From NCBI RefSeq assembly GCF_002019855.1, contig NZ_CM007717.1:5009798-5073797 (forward strand): a DNA stretch of 64,000 nt, written 5' to 3'. Shown one piece after another: positions 17,240 to 24,692 of this stretch. The notes under the pieces were generated by a model, which saw only the letters and a list, made by a program, of their open reading frames with translations, had not been told where the DNA came from and made no database searches. A program made the translations under genes and the position numbers. This stretch comes from Streptomyces antibioticus. GTDB taxonomy: Bacteria > Actinomycetota > Actinomycetes > Streptomycetales > Streptomycetaceae. The number at the start of each line of letters is the position of its first letter. Position 1 is the first letter of the stretch.

Positions 17240-19153
17240 GTGGAGAACCTGATTGCGCTGCTGATCGCGGCGCCCCTGCTCGGAGCGGCCGTCCTTCTGG
17301 TCGGCGGCCGCCGGCTCGACGCCGTCGGCCACTGGATCGGCACCCTGCTGTCCACCGTCTCCTTCGTGTTCGGCGCGATCCTCTTCGGGGACCTGCTGAG
17401 CCGCGGCGCCGACGACCGGACGCTGACCCAGCACCTGTTCACCTGGATCCCGGTCGAGGGCTTCCAGGCGGACATCGCCTTCCGCCTGGACCAGCTCTCG
17501 ATGACGTTCGTGCTGCTGATCACGGGCGTCGGCTCGCTGATCCACCTGTACTCGATCGGGTACATGGAGCACGACGAGCGGCGCCGCCGCTTCTTCGGCT
17601 ACCTCAACCTGTTCCTCGCGGCGATGCTGATCCTGGTCCTCGCCGACAACTACCTGCTGCTGTACGTCGGCTGGGAGGGCGTCGGTCTCGCCTCCTACCT
17701 GCTGATCGGCTTCTGGCAGCACAAGCCCAGCGCCGCCACCGCCGCGAAGAAGGCGTTCCTGGTCAACCGGGTCGGCGACATGGGCCTGTCGATCGCCATC
17801 ATGCTGATGTTCACCACCTTCGGGACCTTCGCGTTCGGCCCGCTGCTCGGTTCGGAGGGCGAGCCCGGCATCGCCGGTGACGCCTCCGAGGGCAAGCTCA
17901 CCGCGATCGCCCTGATGCTGCTGCTCGCCGCCTGCGGCAAGTCGGCCCAGGTGCCGCTCCAGTCCTGGCTCGGGGACGCGATGGAGGGCCCGACCCCGGT
18001 CTCGGCCCTCATCCACGCGGCCACCATGGTGACCGCCGGCGTCTATCTGATCGTCCGGTCCGCCGCGGTCTTCAACGCCGCCCCGGACGCCCAGCTCGTC
18101 GTCACGATCGTCGGCGCCGTCACGCTCCTGTTCGGTGCGATCGTCGGTTGCGCGAAGGACGACATCAAGAAGGCGCTGGCCGGCTCGACGATGTCGCAGA
18201 TCGGCTACATGGTGCTGGCCGCGGGCCTCGGCCCGATCGGCTACGTCTTCGCGATCATGCACCTGGTGACGCACGGCTTCTTCAAGGCCGGCCTGTTCCT
18301 CGGCGCCGGCTCGGTCATGCACGGCATGAACGACGAGGTCGACATGCGCCGCTACGGCGGCCTCCGCAAGTACATGCCGATCACGTTCATCACCTTCGGC
18401 CTCGGCTATCTCGCGATCATCGGCTTCCCGGGCCTGTCCGGCTTCTTCTCCAAGGACAAGATCATCGAGGCGGCGTTCGCCAAGGGCGGCACCGAGGGCT
18501 GGATCCTCGGCGGCTGCGCCCTGCTGGGCGCCGCCATCACCGCGTACTACATGACCCGCGTGATGCTGATGACGTTCTTCGGCGAGAAGCGCTGGCAGCC
18601 CGACGAGCACGGGCACGAGCCGCACCCGCACGAGTCCCCGTCGTCCATGACGATCCCGATGATCGTGCTGGCCTTCGGCTCGGTCTTCGCGGGTGCGTTC
18701 TTCAGCATCGGCGACCGCTTCGTGCACTGGCTGGAGCCGGTCACCGGCCACGCGCACGGCAACCCGCCGGTCAGCGCCCTCACCGTCACCCTCGCCACGA
18801 TGGTGGTCCTGGTGATCGGCGTGGCGATCGCCTGGGCGCAGTACGGCCGCCGTCCGGTCCCGGCCGTCGCCCCGCGCGGCTCGCTGCTCACCCGGGCCGC
18901 CCGCCGCGACCTGCTCCAGGACGACTTCAACCACGTGGTCCTGGTGCGCGGCGGCGAACACCTCACGCGCTCCCTGGTGTACGTCGACCACACCCTGGTC
19001 GACGGCGTCGTCAACGGCACGGCGGCCTCGGTCGGCGGCCTCTCCGGACGGCTGCGCCGGCTCCAGAACGGCTTCGTGCGGTCGTACGCGGTCTCGATGT
19101 TCGGCGGTGCGGCGGTCCTCATCGCCGCGACCCTGCTGATGAGGGCGGTCTGA
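17240..19153 (+). CDS. nuoL: NADH-quinone oxidoreductase subunit L
   Basis: A 637-residue antiporter-like membrane subunit with about 14-16 helices and a C-terminal lateral region. Landmarks are WEGVGLASYLLIGFW with the conserved Glu, AFLVNRVGDMG, PTPVSALIHAATMVTAGVYL with the Lys/His proton path, and KDDIKKALAGSTMSQIGYM. The start GTG 17240 follows a 15-nt gap with GGGGTCGGAAG. A His-rich cytosolic loop (EHGHEPHPHESP, near residue 458) is a local peculiarity. The C-terminal amphipathic part (after about residue 530) corresponds to the arm that runs along NuoM and NuoN. Confidence 0.97.
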   Translation: MENLIALLIAAPLLGAAVLLVGGRRLDAVGHWIGTLLSTVSFVFGAILFGDLLSRGADDRTLTQHLFTWIPVEGFQADIAFRLDQLSMTFVLLITGVGSLIHLYSIGYMEHDERRRRFFGYLNLFLAAMLILVLADNYLLLYVGWEGVGLASYLLIGFWQHKPSAATAAKKAFLVNRVGDMGLSIAIMLMFTTFGTFAFGPLLGSEGEPGIAGDASEGKLTAIALMLLLAACGKSAQVPLQSWLGDAMEGPTPVSALIHAATMVTAGVYLIVRSAAVFNAAPDAQLVVTIVGAVTLLFGAIVGCAKDDIKKALAGSTMSQIGYMVLAAGLGPIGYVFAIMHLVTHGFFKAGLFLGAGSVMHGMNDEVDMRRYGGLRKYMPITFITFGLGYLAIIGFPGLSGFFSKDKIIEAAFAKGGTEGWILGGCALLGAAITAYYMTRVMLMTFFGEKRWQPDEHGHEPHPHESPSSMTIPMIVLAFGSVFAGAFFSIGDRFVHWLEPVTGHAHGNPPVSALTVTLATMVVLVIGVAIAWAQYGRRPVPAVAPRGSLLTRAARRDLLQDDFNHVVLVRGGEHLTRSLVYVDHTLVDGVVNGTAASVGGLSGRLRRLQNGFVRSYAVSMFGGAAVLIAATLLMRAV

Positions 19154-19158
19154 TACCG

Positions 19159-20730
19159 ATGTCCTTTCCTCTGCTGACAGCGACGGCGCTGCTTCCGGCG
19201 ATCGGGGCGGTGGCCACGGCCGCCGTCCCGGCCGCCCGGCGCAACGCCGCCAAGGCGCTGGCGCTGCTCGTCTCCCTGGGCACCCTCGCCCTGGCGGTCA
19301 TCATCCTGGTCCGCTTCGACCCGGGCGGCGACCGCTACCAGCTCACCGAGTCCCACTCCTGGATCGCCGACTTCGGCGTCCGCTACGAACTGGGCGTGGA
19401 CGGCATCGCGGTCGCGCTGATCGCGCTCACCGCCCTGCTGATCCCGTTCATCATCCTGGCGGGCTGGCACGACGCCGACCCGCTGGAGACCGGCAGCAAG
19501 CGGTGGCGCCCGACCCAGGGCTTCTTCGCGCTGATCCTGGCCGTCGAGGCGATGGTGATCATCTCCTTCGAGGCCACCGACGTCTTCCTCTTCTACATCT
19601 TCTTCGAAGCCATGCTCATCCCGATGTACTTCCTCATCGGCGGCTTCGGGGACCGGGCCCACGAGCACGGCGAGGCCGCGGCGTCCACCCAGCGCTCGTA
19701 CGCCGCCGTGAAGTTCCTGCTCTACAACCTGGTCGGCGGTCTGATCATGCTGGCCGCGGTGATCGGGCTCTACGTGGTCGCCGGGAACTTCTCCCTCACG
19801 GAGATCGCCGAGGCCCGTGCCAACGGCTCGCTCGACATGGCGACGAACACCGAACGCTGGCTGTTCCTCGGCTTCTTCTTCGCCTTCGCGGTGAAGGCGC
19901 CGCTGTGGCCGCTGCACACCTGGCTACCCAACGCCATGGGCGAGGCCACCGCCCCGGTCGCCGTCCTCATCACCGCGGTCGTCGACAAGGTCGGCACCTT
20001 CGCGATGCTCCGCTTCTGCCTCCAGCTCTTCCCCGAGGCCAGCAAGTGGGCGACGCCCGCCATCCTGGTCCTCGCCCTGATCAGCATCATCTACGGGGCG
20101 CTGCTCGCGGTCGGCCAGCGGGACATCAAGCGGCTGGTGGCGTACGCGTCGATCTCGCACTTCGGGTTCATCATCATGGGCATCTTCGCGATGACCAGCC
20201 AGGGCCAGTCCGGCGCGACGCTGTACATGGTCAACCACGGCATCTCGACGGCCGCCCTGATGCTGGTCGCCGGCTTCCTGATCTCCCGGCGCGGCTCGCG
20301 GCTCATCGCCGACTACGGCGGGGTGCAGAAGGTCGCCCCGGTGCTCGCCGGCACCTTCCTCATCGGCGGTCTGGCGACGCTCTCGCTGCCCGGACTCGCC
20401 CCGTTCGTCAGCGAGTTCCTCGTCCTGGCCGGCACGTTCGCCCGCTATCCGGTGATCGGCATCGTCGCCACCTTCGGCATCGTGCTCGCCGCCCTGTACA
20501 CGCTCGTCCTCTACCAGCGGACGATGACCGGCCCGGTGAAGCCCGAGGTCTCGGCCATGCCCGATCTGCGGGTGCGCGAGCTGGCGGTCGTCGCACCGCT
20601 GATCGTGCTGCTGATCTTCCTGGGCGTCTACCCGAAGCCGGTCACGGACATCGTCAACCCGGCGGTCAAGCAGACCCTGTCCGACGTACACGAGAAGGAC
20701 CCCAAGCCCGAGGTGGAGGCGGCCAAGTGA
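19159..20730 (+). CDS. nuoM: NADH-quinone oxidoreductase subunit M
   Basis: A 523-residue antiporter-like subunit with about 14 helices. Recognisable segments are ELGVDGIAVALIALTALLIP, IFFEAMLIPMYFLIG with the key Glu, AFAVKAPLWPLHTWLPNA with the conserved Lys, and GQRDIKRLVAYASISHFGF. The start ATG 19159 lies 5 nt after the nuoL stop. The end overlaps nuoN by 4 nt. Confidence 0.97.
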   Translation: MSFPLLTATALLPAIGAVATAAVPAARRNAAKALALLVSLGTLALAVIILVRFDPGGDRYQLTESHSWIADFGVRYELGVDGIAVALIALTALLIPFIILAGWHDADPLETGSKRWRPTQGFFALILAVEAMVIISFEATDVFLFYIFFEAMLIPMYFLIGGFGDRAHEHGEAAASTQRSYAAVKFLLYNLVGGLIMLAAVIGLYVVAGNFSLTEIAEARANGSLDMATNTERWLFLGFFFAFAVKAPLWPLHTWLPNAMGEATAPVAVLITAVVDKVGTFAMLRFCLQLFPEASKWATPAILVLALISIIYGALLAVGQRDIKRLVAYASISHFGFIIMGIFAMTSQGQSGATLYMVNHGISTAALMLVAGFLISRRGSRLIADYGGVQKVAPVLAGTFLIGGLATLSLPGLAPFVSEFLVLAGTFARYPVIGIVATFGIVLAALYTLVLYQRTMTGPVKPEVSAMPDLRVRELAVVAPLIVLLIFLGVYPKPVTDIVNPAVKQTLSDVHEKDPKPEVEAAK

Positions 20731-22385
20731 GCGCATCAGCCGTCCACAGCCTGTGGACAACGGCGACGACGGCGGTCGACCCGATCGCCAAGATCGACGC
20801 ACCCAAGATCGAATACGGTCAATTGTCGCCCACCCTGATCGTCGTGGGCGCGGCGATCGTCGGGATGCTGGTCGAGGCGTTCGTGCCGCGCAAGCACCGC
20901 TACCACGCCCAGCTCTTCGTGTCCGTCGTCGCCCTGACCGCCGGCTTCGCCGCCGTGGTCGCCCTGGCGGCCAACGGCTACGGCACCACCAAGGCGGGCA
21001 TCGCCGCGATGGGCGCCATCGCCGTCGACGGACCCGCCCTGTTCCTCCAGGGCACCATCCTGCTGGCCGCCCTGGTCGGCCTGTTCACCTTCGCCGAACG
21101 GCGCCTCGACCCCGAGGCGCACGGCAACCGGGTCGACTCCTTCGCCGCCCAGGCGGCCTCCGTGCCCGGCAGCGACAGCGAGAAGGCCGCCGTCAGGGCC
21201 GGCTTCACCACCACCGAGGTCTTCCCGCTGCTGCTGTTCGCCGTCGCGGGCATGCTGGTCTTCCCGGCCGCCAACGACCTGCTGACCTTCTTCATCGCCC
21301 TGGAGGTCTTCTCCCTCCCGCTCTACCTCCTGTGCGCCCTGGCCCGCCGCAAGCGGCTCATGTCCCAGGAGGCCGCGGTCAAGTACTTCCTGCTCGGCGC
21401 CTTCGCCTCCGCGTTCACCCTGTTCGGCATCGCCCTGCTCTACGGCTACGCCGGATCGGTGTCCTACGGCACCATCGCCCAGGTCGTCGACGGCACCGTC
21501 AAGAACGTGAACCCGGCCCTCGCCGACACCATGGGCAACGACGCGCTGCTGCTCATCGGCACCGCGATGATCGTCATGGGCCTGCTGTTCAAGGTCGGCG
21601 CGGTGCCCTTCCACATGTGGACGCCCGACGTCTACCAGGGCGCCCCCACCCCGGTCACCGGCTTCATGGCCGCCGCGACCAAGGTGGCCGCCTTCGGCGC
21701 GCTGCTGCGCGTCCTGTACGTCGTCCTGCCGGGCCTGCGCTGGGACTGGCGGCCGGTCATGTGGGGCGTCGCGATCGTCACCATGCTGGGCGGCGCGATC
21801 GTCGCGATCACCCAGACCGACATCAAGCGCCTGCTGGCGTACTCGTCCATCGCGCACGCCGGATTCATCCTCGCGGGTGTCATCGCCACCACCCCCGACG
21901 GCGTCTCGTCGGTGCTGTTCTACCTGGCCGCCTACTCCTTCGTGACGATCGGCGCCTTCGCGGTCGTCACCCTGGTCCGCGACGCGGGCGGCGAGGCCAC
22001 CCACCTGTCCAAGTGGGCCGGGCTCGGCCGCCGCTCGCCGCTGGTGGCGGCCGTGTTCGCGGTGTTCCTGCTGGCCTTCGCCGGCATCCCGCTGACCTCC
22101 GGGTTCGCCGGGAAGTTCGCCGTGTTCAAGGCGGCGGCGGAGGGCGGCGCGGCGCCGCTGGTCGTGGTCGGTGTGATCTCGTCGGCGATCGCCGCGTTCT
22201 TCTACATCCGGGTGATCGTGCTCATGTTCTTCAGCGAGCCGCGGCCCGAGGGCCCGACCGTCGCCGTCCCCTCGCCGCTGACGATGACCGCGATCGGCGT
22301 CGGCGTCGCCGTCACCCTGGTGCTCGGCGTCGCACCGCAGTACTTCCTGGACCTGGCGAACCAGGCGGGGGTGTTCGTGCGCTGA
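20727..22385 (+). CDS. nuoN: NADH-quinone oxidoreductase subunit N
   Basis: The last subunit of the operon: 552 residues and about 14 helices. Typical segments are FIALEVFSLPLYLLCAL with the key Glu, KVGAVPFHMWTPDVYQGAP with the conserved Lys, and TQTDIKRLLAYSSIAHAGF. GTG 20727 overlaps the nuoM stop. About 40 nt after its stop there is a strong terminator (22425-22454), so nuoA-N ends here. Confidence 0.97.
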   Translation: MSASAVHSLWTTATTAVDPIAKIDAPKIEYGQLSPTLIVVGAAIVGMLVEAFVPRKHRYHAQLFVSVVALTAGFAAVVALAANGYGTTKAGIAAMGAIAVDGPALFLQGTILLAALVGLFTFAERRLDPEAHGNRVDSFAAQAASVPGSDSEKAAVRAGFTTTEVFPLLLFAVAGMLVFPAANDLLTFFIALEVFSLPLYLLCALARRKRLMSQEAAVKYFLLGAFASAFTLFGIALLYGYAGSVSYGTIAQVVDGTVKNVNPALADTMGNDALLLIGTAMIVMGLLFKVGAVPFHMWTPDVYQGAPTPVTGFMAAATKVAAFGALLRVLYVVLPGLRWDWRPVMWGVAIVTMLGGAIVAITQTDIKRLLAYSSIAHAGFILAGVIATTPDGVSSVLFYLAAYSFVTIGAFAVVTLVRDAGGEATHLSKWAGLGRRSPLVAAVFAVFLLAFAGIPLTSGFAGKFAVFKAAAEGGAAPLVVVGVISSAIAAFFYIRVIVLMFFSEPRPEGPTVAVPSPLTMTAIGVGVAVTLVLGVAPQYFLDLANQAGVFVR

Positions 22386-22424
22386 GGGCTGCTCGTGCGT
22401 GGATCCGCGCGAAGCCCGAGTTGT

Positions 22425-22454
22425 GGGCCCGGTCCCTGGGAGGGGACCGGGCCC
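22425..22454 (+). terminator. Terminator of the nuo operon
   Basis: A perfect 12-bp inverted repeat, GGGCCCGGTCCC (22425-22436) and GGGACCGGGCCC (22443-22454), with a 6-nt loop, 40 nt past the nuoN stop. It separates nuo from recQ and is one of the strongest hairpins in the window. Confidence 0.85.
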
Positions 22455-22585
22455 CTTCGCGTCTCCGGGTGACGCGGTCTGTGCACAGGGTGACCGGATC
22501 GGGTCTGTGGATAACTCCGGCGCTGTCGGCGCGGACCCCTATCGTGGAGGCAGTGGTCGGGAGACGACGCACGGGGGACGGGACG

Positions 22586-24634
22586 ATGCGAGGGACGGGC
22601 GGGATCGACGACATGACAGGGACCACCGGGATCACCGGAACCACCGGGACACCGGGGCCGACGGAGAGCGAGGCGCTGGCCACGCTGCACCGGGTCTTCG
22701 GCTACGAGACCTTCCGCGGCGAGCAGCAGGCCGTCATCGAGCATGTGGTGGCCGGCGGGGACGCCGTCGTCCTCATGCCGACCGGCGGCGGCAAATCGCT
22801 CTGCTACCAGATCCCCGCCCTGGTCAGACCGGGTACGGGCATCGTCGTCTCGCCGCTGATCGCCCTCATGCAGGACCAGGTGGACGCCCTGCGGGCGCTC
22901 GGCGTGCGCGCCGGGTTCGTCAACTCCACGCAGGACTTCGACGAGCGGCGCACGGTCGAGGCCGAGTTCCTCTCCGGGGAACTGGACCTGCTCTACCTGG
23001 CGCCGGAGCGGCTGCGCCTGGACTCCACGCTGGACCTGCTCTCCCGGGGCAAGATCTCCGTCTTCGCCATCGACGAGGCGCACTGCGTGTCCCAGTGGGG
23101 CCACGACTTCCGCCCCGACTACCTCACGCTGTCCGTGCTCGGCGAGCGCTGGCCCGACGTCCCGCGGATCGCCCTCACGGCCACGGCCACGCACGCCACG
23201 CACCAGGAGATCACCCAGCGGCTCGGCATGCCGACCGCCCGGCACTTCGTCGCCAGCTTCGACCGGCCCAACATCCAGTACCGGATCGTGCCCAAGGCCG
23301 ACCCCAAGAAGCAGTTGCTGAGCTTCCTGCGCGAGGAGCACGCGGGCGACGCGGGCATCGTGTACTGCCTGTCGCGCAACTCCGTGGAGAAGACCGCCGA
23401 GTTCCTCTCGCGCAACGGCGTGGAGGCCGTGCCGTACCACGCGGGCCTGGACGCGGGCACCCGCGCCGCCCACCAGTCCCGCTTCCTGCGCGAGGACGGC
23501 CTGATCGTCTGCGCGACCATCGCCTTCGGCATGGGCATCGACAAACCCGACGTGCGGTTCGTCGCCCATCTCGACCTGCCCAAGTCGATCGAGGGCTACT
23601 ACCAGGAGACCGGCCGCGCGGGCCGGGACGGACTGCCCTCCACGGCCTGGATGGCCTACGGCCTCAACGACGTCATCCAGCAGCGCAAGATGATCCAGTC
23701 CGGCGAGGGCGACGAGGCGTTCCGGCGGCGGTCCGCCGCGCACCTGGACGCGATGCTCGCCCTGTGCGAGACCGCCCGCTGCCGCCGGGGCCAGCTCCTC
23801 GCCTACTTCGGCCAGGAACCCGACCCGGCGGGCTGCGGCAACTGCGACACCTGCCTCACACCCCCGCAGACCTGGGACGGCACCATCGCCGCCCAGAAGG
23901 TGCTGTCCACCGTCGTACGGCTCCAGCGGGAGCGCGGGCAGAAGTTCGGCGCCGTCCAGATCGTCGACATCCTGCTCGGGCGGCGTACCGCCAAGGTGAT
24001 CCAGTTCGACCACGACCAGCTCTCCGTGTTCGGCATCGGCCAGGACCTCGAAGAGGGCGAATGGCGCGGCGTCGTACGGCAGTTGCTGGCCCAGGGGCTC
24101 CTCGCGGTCGAGGGCGAGTACGGCACGCTGGTGCTGACCGAGGCCAGCGGCGAGGTGCTGCGGCGCGAGCGGGAGGTTCCGCTGCGCAAGGAGCCCAAGC
24201 GGCCGGCGGCGTCCAAGACGTCCGGCTCCTCGTCCTCCGGCCGGGGCAAGGCCAAGGCCGCGGTGGCCGAGCTGCCCGCGGAACTGCTCCCGGCGTTCGA
24301 GGCCCTGCGCGCCTGGCGTGCCGAACAGGCCCGTGAGCAGGGCGTCCCGGCGTACGTCATCTTCCACGACGCCACCCTCCGGGAGATCGCCACGGCCTGG
24401 CCCACCTCGGTCGCGCAGCTCGGCGGGATCGGCGGGGTCGGCGAGAAGAAGCTCGCGACCTATGGGGAGGGCGTGCTGGCGGTGCTGGCGGGGCTCGGGG
24501 GCGCGCCGGGGGCGTCCGGTGCGGCTGCCTCGGCCTCGGAGTCCGGCTCGGCTTCGGCGCCCGCCGCCGATGGGGGAGCGGAGGACCACTGGCCGGAGAT
24601 GGACGCGGAGCCGGAGCCCGAGGACTGGATATAA
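22586..24634 (+). CDS. recQ: ATP-dependent DNA helicase RecQ
   Basis: A 682-residue SF2 DNA helicase that unwinds 3' to 5' in recombination and replication repair. Domains in order: helicase core with Walker A GGGKS (67-71) and the DEAH box in AIDEAHCVSQWGHDFR (163-166), the motif VI region YYQETGRAGRDG, a Zn-binding Cys set (CETARCRRGQ ... CGNCDTC), a winged helix, a Ser/Lys linker, and an HRDC domain (about 560-635). The C-terminal 45 residues are Ala/Ser/Glu-rich. ATG 22586 has GGGGGAC upstream; ATG 22613 is an alternative. The stop lies in a perfect 16-bp tandem duplication (24621-24652). Confidence 0.93.
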   Translation: MRGTGGIDDMTGTTGITGTTGTPGPTESEALATLHRVFGYETFRGEQQAVIEHVVAGGDAVVLMPTGGGKSLCYQIPALVRPGTGIVVSPLIALMQDQVDALRALGVRAGFVNSTQDFDERRTVEAEFLSGELDLLYLAPERLRLDSTLDLLSRGKISVFAIDEAHCVSQWGHDFRPDYLTLSVLGERWPDVPRIALTATATHATHQEITQRLGMPTARHFVASFDRPNIQYRIVPKADPKKQLLSFLREEHAGDAGIVYCLSRNSVEKTAEFLSRNGVEAVPYHAGLDAGTRAAHQSRFLREDGLIVCATIAFGMGIDKPDVRFVAHLDLPKSIEGYYQETGRAGRDGLPSTAWMAYGLNDVIQQRKMIQSGEGDEAFRRRSAAHLDAMLALCETARCRRGQLLAYFGQEPDPAGCGNCDTCLTPPQTWDGTIAAQKVLSTVVRLQRERGQKFGAVQIVDILLGRRTAKVIQFDHDQLSVFGIGQDLEEGEWRGVVRQLLAQGLLAVEGEYGTLVLTEASGEVLRREREVPLRKEPKRPAASKTSGSSSSGRGKAKAAVAELPAELLPAFEALRAWRAEQAREQGVPAYVIFHDATLREIATAWPTSVAQLGGIGGVGEKKLATYGEGVLAVLAGLGGAPGASGAAASASESGSASAPAADGGAEDHWPEMDAEPEPEDWI

Positions 24635-24652
24635 GGAGGACTGGATATAAGG
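24621..24652. repeat. 16-bp tandem duplication spanning the recQ stop
   Basis: The 16-bp unit AGGACTGGATATAAGG occurs twice in direct succession (24621-24636 and 24637-24652) without a mismatch. The first copy contains the recQ TAA stop; the second is downstream. It is not in frame (16 nt), so it does not extend the protein. Confidence 0.95.
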
Positions 24653-24657
24653 CTGGG

Positions 24658-24686
24658 CCGGGCAGGCGTAGGTAGGGCCTGCCCGG
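24658..24686. terminator. Bidirectional hairpin between recQ and the flavoprotein gene
   Basis: A perfect 10-bp stem, CCGGGCAGGC (24658-24667) and GCCTGCCCGG (24677-24686), with a 9-nt loop, sits between the convergent recQ stop (24634) and the flavoprotein stop (24693). Its position suits termination from both sides. Confidence 0.8.
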
Positions 24687-24692
24687 TGCGCC

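Noticed and set aside
16286..18991. Very long antisense open frame (over 900 codons) opposite nuoJ-nuoL, and many like it on both strands
   Set aside because: High GC removes stop codons from antisense frames. The translation is Arg/Asp/His/Gly-rich low-complexity without motifs, whereas the plus strand encodes clear nuo subunits.
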